Of a stretch of 64,000 nt of DNA, positions 33,679 to 42,103 are shown piece after piece. The position numbers and the translations under genes are program-made. This DNA is from Paenarthrobacter nitroguajacolicus (GTDB lineage: Bacteria; Actinomycetota; Actinomycetes; Actinomycetales; Micrococcaceae). Location of the stretch: positions 1 through 64,000 of the forward strand of contig NZ_VNFK01000021.1 of the NCBI RefSeq assembly GCF_007786235.1, given 5' to 3'. Position 1 is the stretch's first letter; the number at the start of each line of letters is the position of its first letter. The notes below the pieces were generated by a model. It was not told the origin of the DNA and did no database searches. It saw only the letters and a list, made by a program, of their open reading frames with translations.

Positions 33679-33743
33679 TGTAGTCGCTGTCAACATGGTA
33701 GGCAGTGTCTACTTTGTTGTCAATGGCTACATTGGCCTAGACT
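33679..33743. promoter_or_regulatory. TetR operator candidates between SDR and TetR genes
   Basis: GTAGGCAGTGTCTAC (33698-33712) is a near-perfect 15-bp palindrome, set within wider inverted arms TGTAGTCGCTGTCAAC (33679-33694) and GTTGTCAATGGCTACA (33716-33731). TAGACT (33738-33743) ends 6 nt before the TetR ATG and is its likely -10 box. Confidence 0.55.
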
Positions 33744-33749
33744 TGGCCC

Positions 33750-34361
33750 ATGACCGACCAGCCTTACCACCACGGCAAGCTCCGCGAGGCCCTGCTGGAG
33801 CGCGCCATGGAAACCATCGAAGAAGCTGGCGTGGACGGCCTCTCCCTGCGTCAGCTTGCCCGGGATGTGAACGTCAGCCATGGCGCTCCTGCCAAGCACT
33901 TCCGCGACAAACAAGCCCTGATTGACGCCCTGGCGTTGGCTGGCTTTGAGTCGATGAACCGTCGCATCCACGGCGCCGCCCAGTCGGGAGACCACCTCCG
34001 CGGCCGATTCGTCGGCGTAGCGCAGGCGTACGTTGACTTCGCTGTAGCCCACCCGGCGCTCCTGTCCGTGATGTACTCCACCAAGCATCACCCTGACTCC
34101 AGCGCCGAGCTGCGAAGCACAGGCGAACAAGGGATACAGGTAGCCCAGGCCATGATCACCGAGGCCCAGGAGGCAGGTGACCTGGCTGCCGGCGACCCGG
34201 AAACACTTGCCATGGTGTGCTTCGTGAGCCTCCACGGCGCTGCCGTTCTGGCCGCGGGCAAACACTTGGACGGAACCACCGTGGAGGATGTCGTGGCTGC
34301 CACCACCGACATGCTCTGGGCCGGCATGGCCGCCGGCGTTCCCGCCGCGCAGCTCAGCTAA
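33750..34361 (+). CDS. TetR-family regulator
   Basis: 203 aa. The N-terminal HTH is complete: KLREALLERAMETIEEAGVD, LSLRQLARDVNVSHGAPAKHF with the recognition helix near residue 40, then DKQALIDALALAGF. The C-terminal part (AQAYVDFAVAHPALLSVMY, LAAGDPETLAMVCFVSLHGA) matches the TetR_C_33/WHG ligand-binding type. Probably leaderless. It most likely represses the divergent SDR gene and itself. Confidence 0.86.
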   Translation: MTDQPYHHGKLREALLERAMETIEEAGVDGLSLRQLARDVNVSHGAPAKHFRDKQALIDALALAGFESMNRRIHGAAQSGDHLRGRFVGVAQAYVDFAVAHPALLSVMYSTKHHPDSSAELRSTGEQGIQVAQAMITEAQEAGDLAAGDPETLAMVCFVSLHGAAVLAAGKHLDGTTVEDVVAATTDMLWAGMAAGVPAAQLS

Positions 34362-34397
34362 GCCGACAGCATCCAAACAGCCGACTTGGTGGGCTGC

Positions 34398-35285
34398 TTA
34401 TGCCTGGGGATTTTTCCACACCCAGGGTGTCTTGGGCAGCTTCTTCGGATCGAATTCCGACAGCGCATCCCGCAAGGTTCCTGCGGGCAGTCCCAGCGAC
34501 TCAAGGATCAGGTCCCGCACGCGCTGCGCTGGAATTCCGACGGCGGCGAGGTCGCCCAGCGTGACCGCGCCGTCGCGCTTGGCCAGCCTCGCGCCGGCGT
34601 GATTCACCACCAGCGGAACGTGGGCGTATTCCGGGGCCGGCAGGCCCAAGAGCGTTGCCAGATACGCTTGCCGCGGCGTGGAGGGAAGAAGGTCGTCACC
34701 TCGCACTACCTGGTCGATCCCTTGGGCGGCATCATCCACGACGACGGCGAGGTTGTAAGCGGTGACGCCGTCATTGCGACGTAGCACGAAGTCGTCCACC
34801 ATCCCCACAAAGGTGCCGTGCAACTGGTCCTCAACAGCCCACTCAGCGGTGTCCGAGCGCAGGCGGATCGACGCGGGACGCGACGCCCTGCGGATCTCGC
34901 GTTCGGCGTGGGACAACCGCAGGCACGTCCCCGGGTACGCGCCTTGCGGCGCATGCGGTGCGGACGGCGCCTCCTGGATTTCCCGCCGCGTGCAGAAGCA
35001 TTCGTAGGTACGGCCCTCAGCGGTCAGGCGGGCAATCGCGTCGTCATAGAGCGCCGCGCGCTCAGTCTGGCGAACGACGGCGGCGTCCCAGTTAACACCG
35101 ACGGCTTGCAAATCGCGGAGCTGCTCCGCTTCCGCGCCTGACCGGGCGCGGTCCAGATCCTCGACGCGAAGCAGGAAGCTGCGGCTGCTCGACTTCGCGA
35201 ACAACCAGGCCAGGATGGCAGTCCGCAGGTTCCCAACGTGGAGTTCACCGGAAGGGCTCGGGGCGAAGCGGCCAGCGGAAGTCAT
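34398..35285 (-). CDS. gluQRS: glutamyl-Q tRNA(Asp) synthetase
   Basis: 295 aa, a truncated GluRS-like catalytic core without the anticodon-binding domain. GRFAPSPSGELHVGNLRTAI contains the HIGH-type motif (HVGN), and ARLAKRDGAVTL the KMSKS-type motif. The zinc site is represented by ECFCTRREI and the YPGTC segment. It attaches glutamate to the cyclopentenediol of queuosine in tRNA-Asp. TAGGCT ends 6 nt before the ATG, with no ribosome-binding site, so translation is probably leaderless. Convergent with the TetR gene. Confidence 0.9.
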   Translation of the reverse strand: MTSAGRFAPSPSGELHVGNLRTAILAWLFAKSSSRSFLLRVEDLDRARSGAEAEQLRDLQAVGVNWDAAVVRQTERAALYDDAIARLTAEGRTYECFCTRREIQEAPSAPHAPQGAYPGTCLRLSHAEREIRRASRPASIRLRSDTAEWAVEDQLHGTFVGMVDDFVLRRNDGVTAYNLAVVVDDAAQGIDQVVRGDDLLPSTPRQAYLATLLGLPAPEYAHVPLVVNHAGARLAKRDGAVTLGDLAAVGIPAQRVRDLILESLGLPAGTLRDALSEFDPKKLPKTPWVWKNPQA

Positions 35286-35325
35286 GCCCCAAGCCTATGT
35301 GTCCCCGCCCGGGGCAGGGCAACGC

Positions 35326-35371
35326 AAGAGCCCCTCAGCTACCGCAACGATCCGGTGGCTCAGGGGCTCTT
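35326..35371. terminator. 19-bp hairpin in the 349-bp gap upstream of gluQRS
   Basis: AAGAGCCCCTCAGCTACCG (35326-35344) pairs with the 19 nt at 35353-35371 (17 of 19), 8-nt loop. No recognised gene ends here on either strand. Apart from this hairpin and the Lrp ribosome-binding region, I see nothing in 35286-35634: no tRNA, riboswitch or convincing small gene. Confidence 0.55.
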
Positions 35372-35634
35372 ACTTTGTGCCGCCCTGACGACGGGCGGGT
35401 GCAGAATGACAATGCTGTGAACAAGAGTCAATCAGCGGCTGTTTCCTTGCGGGAAACCTCTGCAGGGTTCCGGGTGGTGTGCCGGGTGCCTGGTGCCTGC
35501 GGGATCCGGCGGTAGCCTCGCCCTGCTTCGTTGTCACCATTTCAACAGGAGACATACAGTAGGTGCAATGGACGAGGAAAAACTTGGTCGATCTGACCAG
35601 TACCAACCGAAAAACCAGACAGGAAGTGGTCACT

Positions 35635-36102
35635 TTGCAGGAACTCGACGCCACAGACCGACGCATCCTCGCCGCGCTGGACGAGGATCCCAGGGTCCCC
35701 ATCATGGTGTTGGCCCAGAAGCTGCACCTCGCGCGCGGCACCGTCCAATCGCGCCTTGAACGGATGACGGCATCCGGAGCCTTGCGCGCCAACAGCAGCC
35801 GGGTCCTGCCCACGGCGCTGGGTCGCGGGGTGGCTGCGGCAGTCAGCGCGGAGCTCGACCAAAGCCATTTGAATGAGGCCATCGCAGCACTTCGGGACAT
35901 CCCCGAAGTCCTCGAATGCCATGCGCCTGCCGGTGACACCGACCTCATCATCAGGGTTGTGGCCAGGAGCCCGGATGATCTCTACCGCGTCTCCGAGGAA
36001 ATCCGGCTGTGCCCTGGAATTGTGCGCACATCAACCAGCATGTTTCTCCGCGAAGTGATCCCCTACAGGACAACAGGCCTGCTGGAAGACAGCCAGCCCT
36101 AG
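35635..36102 (+). CDS. Lrp/AsnC-family regulator
   Basis: 155 aa from TTG at 35635, chosen because AGGAAG lies 8 nt upstream and the HTH then starts at the usual distance from the N-terminus (LDATDRRILAALDEDPRVP). A longer form from GTG 35563 is possible. The HTH (LAQKLHLARGTVQSRLERM) is followed by an AsnC ligand-binding domain (DIPEVLECHAPAGDTDLIIR). Ends tail to tail with another Lrp gene, overlapping by 4 bp. Probably an amino-acid-responsive regulator; its targets are not identifiable. Confidence 0.82.
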   Translation: MQELDATDRRILAALDEDPRVPIMVLAQKLHLARGTVQSRLERMTASGALRANSSRVLPTALGRGVAAAVSAELDQSHLNEAIAALRDIPEVLECHAPAGDTDLIIRVVARSPDDLYRVSEEIRLCPGIVRTSTSMFLREVIPYRTTGLLEDSQP

Positions 36103-36554
36103 ACCGGCGGTCCGATGTTGGTTTTCAGATTCTTCATCACCAGCGTTGAGGTCAGGCGCTCGACAGCTGGCAGGGCCGCGAGTTCGTCATCATAGAAACG
36201 CTGGTAGGCAGGCAGGTCCGCGGCGATGACCTTCAGCAGGTAGTCCGGGGAACCGAAGAGCCGCTGGGCCTCCACGATGTTGGGACTCGCTGTCACACGC
36301 TCCTCGAAGTCCGCCATGATGGTGCGCTCCACCTGCCGGAGGGTGACGAAAACGATTGCCTCGAAACCCAGCCCCACCGCGGCAGGATCGATGTCGGCCC
36401 GGTAGCCACGGATCACACCCGAGGACTCCAGATCGCGGAGCCGACGGTGGCAAGGAGCCACAGTCAAACCCACCTTTGCAGCGAGAGCCGTGGCAGTCAT
36501 TCGACCATCTTCTGCGAGGTGGCGCAAAATACTTCTATCGATTCCATCAATCAC
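36099..36554 (-). CDS. Lrp/AsnC-family regulator of the LysE exporter
   Basis: 151 aa. The HTH is DGIDRSILRHLAEDGRMTAT with LAAKVGLTVAPCHRRLRDLE; the RAM domain has VTASPNIVEAQRLFGSPDYLL. The start is a GTG at 36554, 6 nt after TAAGAT on the minus strand, again a leaderless arrangement. It is divergent from a LysE-family exporter, a pairing seen for amino-acid exporters and their Lrp-type activators, so it probably activates that gene when the exported amino acid accumulates. Confidence 0.86.
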   Translation of the reverse strand: MIDGIDRSILRHLAEDGRMTATALAAKVGLTVAPCHRRLRDLESSGVIRGYRADIDPAAVGLGFEAIVFVTLRQVERTIMADFEERVTASPNIVEAQRLFGSPDYLLKVIAADLPAYQRFYDDELAALPAVERLTSTLVMKNLKTNIGPPV

Positions 36555-36656
36555 GCAAATATCTTACCGAGAATCAATGCGCGAGGGCTAAATGAGGGAA
36601 CACTTATGGGCAAATTTTCCCTAGAGTTTTCTTACCCCCTAGCCCCGGAGAGACCC

Positions 36657-37313
36657 GTGAATCCGCAACTGTTCCTCGCCTTCATTCTTGTAGCCGTCAC
36701 CTTGGCGTGCACCCCCGGCGTCGACTGGGCGTATTCCATTTCAGCTGGTCTTCGCCAGCGCAGTTTCGTACCGGCGGTTGCGGGCCTGTGCAGCGGCTAC
36801 GTGGTCCATACGCTGCTGATGGTTGCGGGGCTGGCCGCCCTCCTGGCAGGAGTCCCGGGACTTCTAGGCTGGCTGACAATTGCCGGCGCTGCCTACCTGC
36901 TGTGGCTCGGCATCGGCACCATCCGCTCCTGGCGAGGTGCCAGCTTCAGCGCGGAAGACGCCGTCGTACATTCCGGCAATCAAGTCCGCACGTTCTTTCA
37001 AGGTATGGGAACCAGCGGCATCAACCCCAAGGGCTTGCTGTTCTTTGTAGCGCTGGTTCCGCAGTTCGTGAGTCCGGAAGCAGCACTCCCCGTTCCGCTG
37101 CAGTCAGGCCTGCTGGGCCTGACCTTCGTGATACTCGCCGGCACGGTCTACACGGCGGTCGCCCTGACCTCCCGGAAATTGTTGGCTTCCAGGCCGGGTG
37201 CCGCCAAGGTAGTGACACTGGTCAGCGGAATCATCATGATCGGGCTGGGGGCAGTGCTGCTGTCGGAGCAACTCCTTCCGCTTCTTCCGCAGATTTCTGC
37301 GGCAAGCACCTAG
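36657..37313 (+). CDS. LysE-family amino acid exporter
   Basis: 218 aa with about six membrane segments, the normal LysE/RhtB size. The family blocks are LAFILVAVTLACTPGVDWAY with the conserved Pro-Gly, and GMGTSGINPKGLLFFVALVP. The GTG at 36657 is chosen: GGAG is 7 nt upstream and the family N-terminus begins here; an ATG at 36606 would add 17 polar residues. Exports an amino acid or derivative. Ends overlapping the converging SRPBCC gene by 4 bp. Confidence 0.86.
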   Translation: MNPQLFLAFILVAVTLACTPGVDWAYSISAGLRQRSFVPAVAGLCSGYVVHTLLMVAGLAALLAGVPGLLGWLTIAGAAYLLWLGIGTIRSWRGASFSAEDAVVHSGNQVRTFFQGMGTSGINPKGLLFFVALVPQFVSPEAALPVPLQSGLLGLTFVILAGTVYTAVALTSRKLLASRPGAAKVVTLVSGIIMIGLGAVLLSEQLLPLLPQISAAST

Positions 37314-37777
37314 GCCGCCAGCAGCTCGTCCAGGCGCTCGTAGCCTTCCACCACGCCGTAGTTCATCCCGGTGGCCAGCGCCATATCCCGCGCTTCAACC
37401 GAGGGGTAGACCTCGTGGGCAACGATGCGGGTGCGGCCGTCCACTTCCTCAAACGTGGTGGTGCTGAGGCCAACCTGATTCGGGGCGCCATCGAATTCGA
37501 ACGTCATGATGATCAGCGCATCAGCATCCACGGTGTGGAAAATGCCGCGGAAGCCATACATTCCGCTGTCATCTCCGCTCTCGTAATGCCAACTGCCGCC
37601 GGTGGTCGCGTTGTATTCGGTGACTTTGGTGACCGTACTGCGTGGGCCCAGCCACTTGGCCAGCAGGTCGGGATCCACATGGGCCTTGAAAACTGCACTG
37701 ACTGGGGCATCGAATTCGCGGGCTGTGTCAACGAACGGGACGCCATCGTCAGCGGTGATTGTTGTTGGATTGCTCAT
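37310..37777 (-). CDS. SRPBCC/AHSA1-domain protein
   Basis: 155 aa with a START-like AHSA1 fold: FDAPVSAVFKAHVDPDLLAK and WLGPRSTVTKV at the N-terminus, TTFEEVDGRTRIVAHEVYPS in the middle and GMNYGVVEGYERLDELL at the end. These proteins bind small hydrophobic ligands; the biochemical role is unknown. Its ATG overlaps the stop of the ArsR gene upstream (ATGA). The ArsR-SRPBCC pair is a very common module and is almost certainly one operon. Confidence 0.87.
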   Translation of the reverse strand: MSNPTTITADDGVPFVDTAREFDAPVSAVFKAHVDPDLLAKWLGPRSTVTKVTEYNATTGGSWHYESGDDSGMYGFRGIFHTVDADALIIMTFEFDGAPNQVGLSTTTFEEVDGRTRIVAHEVYPSVEARDMALATGMNYGVVEGYERLDELLAA

Positions 37778-38139
37778 TTCAGTTCCTCTTTCTTCTTTGC
37801 TGGTTTCTCATGCGGTTCTTCAGTGCCTGCGCCCAGCAGTTGGTCGAGCTGCCGGTAACGCGATTCGGCGATCAATCGGTATTGGTCAATCCAGGCCGTC
37901 AGGTGCTCCAGGGCTGCCGCGTCCAGGTGAACCGGCCTGCGCTGCGCATCACGGGAACGCGTCACGAGCCCCGCGTGCTCCAGCACCTGAATGTGCTTGG
38001 AAACTGCCTGTTTGGTGATGGTGAATGGTTCTGCGAGCTCGTTGACAGTGGCGTCTCCGCGGGAGAGCCGGGCAACCATGGCCCGCCGCACCGGATCGGC
38101 CAAGGCCATGAAGGCCTTGTCGAGAGCATCTTGTTCCAT
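37774..38139 (-). CDS. ArsR-family regulator
   Basis: 121 aa from the ATG at 38139. The winged HTH is ALADPVRRAMVARLSRGDAT, VNELAEPFTITKQAVSKHIQ and VLEHAGLVTRSRDAQRRPVH; no metal-binding Cys pattern is seen. A further in-frame ATG at 38181 would place the N-terminus within the operator at 38158-38197, so it is rejected. AAAGGA lies upstream with long spacing. Represses the operon with the SRPBCC gene, by analogy with such pairs. Confidence 0.85.
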   Translation of the reverse strand: MEQDALDKAFMALADPVRRAMVARLSRGDATVNELAEPFTITKQAVSKHIQVLEHAGLVTRSRDAQRRPVHLDAAALEHLTAWIDQYRLIAESRYRQLDQLLGAGTEEPHEKPAKKKEELK

Positions 38140-38157
38140 CGCCGCGTAAATCCTTTC

Positions 38158-38197
38158 GTAATCAACCGAATCGTTTATCAATGATTTGGTTGATTAC
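38158..38197. promoter_or_regulatory. ArsR operator candidate
   Basis: A perfect 10-bp inverted repeat, GTAATCAACC (38158-38167) and GGTTGATTAC (38188-38197), with half-sites 30 bp apart, about three helical turns. It lies just upstream of the ArsR gene, in AT-rich sequence, and is a strong autoregulatory operator candidate. Confidence 0.7.
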
Positions 38198-38235
38198 AAC
38201 GTTACGCCTTCCTGCGGAAGAGCACAATGGTCCCC

Positions 38236-39207
38236 TTACTCGCCGCCCAGTTGCCTGAAATCGTTCTCCCACAACCGGCGCATCTCAGCGTCCTTGCGGA
38301 TGACTTCCATCGTCTCGAGCTCCGCGGGAGGGGCCGGTCGCTTGGACCGCGGCGTCAGCGTGCGCCGGCCTTGATCCAACGCAAGGAGCGCCCGGTCGGT
38401 GAGGGCATCATTCTTCAACGCCAGGTTGGTTTTCCGGCGTCGGAGTACTTCCTTCAACGCAACTTGGGCCGACTCGAAATCACCACGTGCGCGCTGGGAC
38501 CGCGCCCGGATCAGCAACAAGGCAGCCGAGAGGTCGTCGGTGTTTAACAGCCCTTCGGTCCACAGCACCACGTCCCGGTGACGGTCCAGCGAATACGCCG
38601 CCGTGCAACGCGCTAAAGCTGAAGGCAACGACGGCGGCAACCCCACCACCGCTTCCAGCGCCGACTCCGTCATACCCATCTCCCGAAGGCAGTGGGCCAG
38701 GGCAAGGAACACCGACTCCTCGCTGAACAGAACCGGAACCTCTATGCGTTCGGTGACCTCAACCCGAGTGACCACCTGCCCAAGGTAGATCGCCGAGAAC
38801 TGGCTGGCGTCGTCGTCGATCCTTGTTGTTAAACCGCGCTGCAGCAGCTCGGAAGCCCTCAAGAACCCGCCGTGTTTGTACGCCAGCAGGCCTGCCATCA
38901 CGTGGCACAAGCCGGCCCACCCGGGGTTCATCCGGCCGAACGCCAGCAGGGAATCAGGTTCCGTAGAGGTAAAAACCGCTTCGTGCATGGCCTTGGCGGG
39001 CTTGGACGACAACATCTTCAACCGCGGAACATTCCCCACCACGGACAGCCTGGCATGGTCACGGCCGCCAAGGACACCGGAAAGCACCTCATTCATGCCG
39101 TCCGCCAATCCGCGCACGGGCGTCCGGACATAACCCTCGCGGAACGGCGTGAAATCCCGCGTGTCATGGAAGATCGTGTGCATTCGGCCATTCGGGGGTT
39201 GGCTCAT
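38236..39207 (-). CDS. hypothetical protein, TPR-like helical
   Basis: 323 aa that I cannot assign to a named family. No signal peptide or membrane segment. The middle is Ala/Leu-rich and reads as repeated helix pairs (GLCHVMAGLLAYKHGGFLRA, SALARCTAAYSLDRHRD, AALLLIRARSQRARGDFESA), suggesting tetratricopeptide-like repeats; the C-terminus is charged (RRKTNLALKND, RKDAEMRRLWENDFRQL). TAGCAT ends 6 nt before the ATG, so it is probably leaderless. Transcribed alone on the minus strand. A scaffolding or protein-binding role is a guess. Confidence 0.7.
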   Translation of the reverse strand: MSQPPNGRMHTIFHDTRDFTPFREGYVRTPVRGLADGMNEVLSGVLGGRDHARLSVVGNVPRLKMLSSKPAKAMHEAVFTSTEPDSLLAFGRMNPGWAGLCHVMAGLLAYKHGGFLRASELLQRGLTTRIDDDASQFSAIYLGQVVTRVEVTERIEVPVLFSEESVFLALAHCLREMGMTESALEAVVGLPPSLPSALARCTAAYSLDRHRDVVLWTEGLLNTDDLSAALLLIRARSQRARGDFESAQVALKEVLRRRKTNLALKNDALTDRALLALDQGRRTLTPRSKRPAPPAELETMEVIRKDAEMRRLWENDFRQLGGE

Positions 39208-39362
39208 AAAACCATGCTAACCGGCCCTGAACTGGGCTCATCCCCTGCTATCGGAGGCATTTCAGGAGTATTATGGCGGCGTCGGCAAGGTTTTGCCACA
39301 CCCCTTGCCGCAGGTCGGCTCTCCAGGAGAAGAGCCGGATAACCGCGTGAAAGGGAGGACTG

Positions 39363-39842
39363 ATGACCACCGCTTCGCACCCCGCCGAACACCACCACAT
39401 GATGGGGTTGACACTTCGCAACACCGCCATGGGCGTTGGCATTGTATTTCTGCTGGTAGGCATCCTGGGCTTCATTCCGGGAATCACCACCAATTACGGC
39501 GCCATGACCTTCGCGGGACATGAATCCGGCGCCATGCTGCTTGGAGTCTTCCAAGTGTCCATACTCCACAACATCGTTCACCTGCTGTTTGGCGTGGCCG
39601 GCTTGGCCATGGCAAGGAACGCACGCATGGCCCGCCTGTTCCTCTTGGGCGGCGGCGCTGTGTACATCGTTCTTTGGATCTATGGCCTGGTCATCAACCA
39701 GGAAACGGGCGCCAACTTCGTCCCGTTTAACACCGCTGATAACTGGCTGCACCTGATCCTTGGCGTTGCCATGATCGGTTTGGGCGCTTGGCTGGGCAGG
39801 GATGCCATGGACGAATCACCCACGGCGCGGAGGAACATGTAG
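39363..39842 (+). CDS. DUF4383 membrane protein
   Basis: 159 aa with four hydrophobic segments (GVGIVFLLVGILGFIPGI, LLGVFQVSILHNIVHLLFG, RLFLLGGGAVYIVLWIYGLV, NWLHLILGVAMIGLGAWLG). The LHNIVHLLFG and NWLHLILG motifs are the hallmark of DUF4383, a family of small actinobacterial membrane proteins of unknown function. AAAGGGAGGACTG precedes the ATG. A His-rich N-terminus (HPAEHHHMM) is notable. Followed by a canonical terminator. Confidence 0.85.
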   Translation: MTTASHPAEHHHMMGLTLRNTAMGVGIVFLLVGILGFIPGITTNYGAMTFAGHESGAMLLGVFQVSILHNIVHLLFGVAGLAMARNARMARLFLLGGGAVYIVLWIYGLVINQETGANFVPFNTADNWLHLILGVAMIGLGAWLGRDAMDESPTARRNM

Positions 39843-39864
39843 CACCCGTGGATTAACCAACGAC

Positions 39865-39899
39865 GGCGGCCGACCCCTTCCCGGGGACGGCCGCCTTTT
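39865..39899 (+). terminator. intrinsic terminator of the DUF4383 gene
   Basis: GGCGGCCG (39865-39872) and CGGCCGCC (39888-39895) extend into an inner CCCC/GGGG stem and are followed by TTTT: a textbook Rho-independent terminator. Confidence 0.85.
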
Positions 39900-39905
39900 C
39901 GTGTC

Positions 39906-39964
39906 CCGAGATGCCAGTTGATGACAATGTTTGTGCCCGCGACTGTCATTAATTGCCACCTCGG
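39906..39964. repeat. intergenic inverted repeat, TGGCA/TGACA family (copy A)
   Basis: Arms of about 24 nt: GAGATGCCAGTTGATGACAA on the left and, read in complement, GAGGTGGCAATTAATGACAG on the right. Both arms match copies at 42179 and 60292, including the difference between arms (GATGACAAT versus AATGACAGT). It lies between the DUF4383 terminator and the converging GH28 gene. Confidence 0.75.
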
Positions 39965-39986
39965 CAGCGCCAGGCGCTACTGGGCG

Positions 39987-42035
39987 CTACTGGGCAGCCG
40001 GCATGGGACGAACATCCGTGAACGTGTTTCCCGTCGAGTACTGGTCCAGGCGCCAGGGATTGGCGTTGTTCCGCACACTCTGGAACGTCACGCCGTCAAA
40101 CGTGGAATCCTGCAGACCCTTGATGTTGGCGGGGTTCACGTTCCGGAACACCACATCCTGGAAAGTGAAGGCACTGAGGCTGGCCGTTCCTTCGCCGAGG
40201 GACGGCCCTGCCTGGATATCGATCACCGGTTTGCTGTCGGATACAGCCATGCCGCAGGTGGGCGAGTTGTTGCCGTCCACGGAAACGTTCCGGACCACCA
40301 CGTCCTTGAAGGTGGCCGATTCAGCGGCGACATACCCGGACGGTGACTGGTTATAGCTGAGGGACATGATGAACGCGCTGCTGCCCATGCACGCCATCGC
40401 AGTATCGCGGAACAGGAAGTCCCGGCCGCCTCCCGCCATGTCCGAGGTACTTTTCATCCGGAGGCCGCCGGTTTCAACTTTGTACATGACGTTGTCCTCA
40501 GCGAGGACCCGGTGCACCCAGGCTGCCGTGTTCGAACCGACAGCGACTCCCCCGTGGCCCATGCGCATGTAGTTGTTGAAGATCCAGACGTCCTCGCTGG
40601 GCCTCCCTTGGGCTCCGTACTTGCCTTGGCCGGCCGCGAAATTGACCTGGTCATCGCCAGTGTCAAAGAAGTTGTTGAGCACAATCCCGTTGCTGGTCCC
40701 GCCAAACTCCAGGCCGTCACCGTTGTTGGCGTTGAACGTGGTGTGGCGCATGGCGTTCACAGTGGTGTTCCGGCTGTCCAGGATCATCACGCCATGGAAG
40801 GCCGGGTTGTCCGCGGTGACTCCCTCGATGTACAGGTTCTCCACGCCCATGAACGTCATAAGGCTTGACCGGTACTGGCCGTAGAGAACAGAATCCTCCA
40901 GCGTTTCAGGCTTGTTGACCACGCCGGTGAGGAAGTCCGGATTCTCCTTCGCATTACGGAACTGCTCGGCCGCCAACAAGCCATCGTCCAATACTTTTCC
41001 GGCGGAACTTGCTGCGTATTGGGGAAGTTCGTTGCCCGCTTCGTCAGTTATCGACCCCCCGGCCGTCCGCTTCCAGCCATTTCCGTCCACCACGCCTTTG
41101 CCGACGATGCGGACATTGCTGGCCGCAGCGCCTGGCTCGCGCCCCGCCGTCGAGCGGCCGTTGTCCTCCGGAAGGACATTAAGGAGCGACGGCGGCCGGC
41201 GGTAGTTCCGGTATTCGGCCTCGGCGGGGAGGGGCTCAGGTACCGGGTAGAGGTAATAGCCCTTGTCCAAGGGGTAGTCCTCCGCCTGGTCGGAGCCGAG
41301 CAGACGTGCGCCCTCCTGGAGTTCCAGGGTCATGTCCGAGTGGAGGAAAAGTGCCCCCGTTGTGAAGGTGCCTGCAGGAACCACCACGGTGCAGCCCGGT
41401 GTTCGACAGGTGTCAATGGCCTTCTGGATTGCTTTGGTGTTGAGGGTCTTTCCATCGCCCACCGCCTTGTACGCGGGATTGGTGATGGTGACTTTGTGCC
41501 GTGACGGGGTGGTGGTCACGGTGATCGGCGCACTCGCCGCAGATTCAGTCCCGTCTTTCCTCACAGCGGTGACAGTGAACTGGTAGCTGGTGCGCGGAGA
41601 CAGGCCGGTCACCGTGAAGTTATGGGCCACGGTCCGGATGTGGAATCCATCCTTGTCGGCGGCCCGGAACGCGTCCACGTACTCCTGGGCCGGCGAGAAG
41701 ATCCGCGCGTTCTCCTCCGCGGTTCCCAACGCCCTGCCGTTCATGTAGACGCGGTAGTCCACGACGTCGTCGTAAAGGTCCGGCTTGTTCCACACCAGCA
41801 GAGTCTTGTCACTGCCGGTGGCTTGCGAAGGGACACAAAGGTTTTGTGGCGCCCTGCCGGTGCCTGAATCAAGCTGGATGCTGGAGCTGGAACACGCCGG
41901 GCTGTCTGTTTTGCCTGCGGGAGCCCCAGTGGCCGGCGGGCCCGCGGCCACGACGCAACCTAACCCCATCACTGCTGCAAGCGCGAGGCCTCCCACGCTT
42001 CGGCGTATTTCCGGTTTTCTTCGGGTCGATCGCAT
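39987..42035 (-). CDS. GH28 exo-polygalacturonase-like secreted protein
   Basis: 682 aa. Residues 1-38 form a signal peptide (LALAAVMGLGCVVAAGPPAT). Residues about 50-175 form a fibronectin III-like domain (SYQFTVTAVRKDGTESAASA), followed by a GH28 right-handed beta-helix opening NPAYKAVGDGKTLNTKAIQK. Catalytic region: NNFFDTGDDQVNFAAG (paired Asp), NYMRMGHGGVAVGS (His) and GLRMKSTSD. FN3 plus GH28 is the layout of exo-poly-alpha-galacturonosidases (PehX-like), releasing galacturonate or its dimer from pectin. The ATG at 42035 follows AAGGATCATCC. No uptake genes are adjacent. Confidence 0.87.
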   Translation of the reverse strand: MRSTRRKPEIRRSVGGLALAAVMGLGCVVAAGPPATGAPAGKTDSPACSSSSIQLDSGTGRAPQNLCVPSQATGSDKTLLVWNKPDLYDDVVDYRVYMNGRALGTAEENARIFSPAQEYVDAFRAADKDGFHIRTVAHNFTVTGLSPRTSYQFTVTAVRKDGTESAASAPITVTTTPSRHKVTITNPAYKAVGDGKTLNTKAIQKAIDTCRTPGCTVVVPAGTFTTGALFLHSDMTLELQEGARLLGSDQAEDYPLDKGYYLYPVPEPLPAEAEYRNYRRPPSLLNVLPEDNGRSTAGREPGAAASNVRIVGKGVVDGNGWKRTAGGSITDEAGNELPQYAASSAGKVLDDGLLAAEQFRNAKENPDFLTGVVNKPETLEDSVLYGQYRSSLMTFMGVENLYIEGVTADNPAFHGVMILDSRNTTVNAMRHTTFNANNGDGLEFGGTSNGIVLNNFFDTGDDQVNFAAGQGKYGAQGRPSEDVWIFNNYMRMGHGGVAVGSNTAAWVHRVLAEDNVMYKVETGGLRMKSTSDMAGGGRDFLFRDTAMACMGSSAFIMSLSYNQSPSGYVAAESATFKDVVVRNVSVDGNNSPTCGMAVSDSKPVIDIQAGPSLGEGTASLSAFTFQDVVFRNVNPANIKGLQDSTFDGVTFQSVRNNANPWRLDQYSTGNTFTDVRPMPAAQ

Positions 42036-42103
42036 GGATGATCCTTCCCGGGGCACAACGGCGTGCCCCAGTACTTGGAGGCTCAGGGCTCTCCGGGAAT
42101 GGT

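Noticed and set aside
35326..35371. Riboswitch or attenuator upstream of gluQRS
   Set aside because: Simple long hairpin without the conserved loops of a known riboswitch, and gluQRS appears to be transcribed from a TAGGCT box downstream of it.
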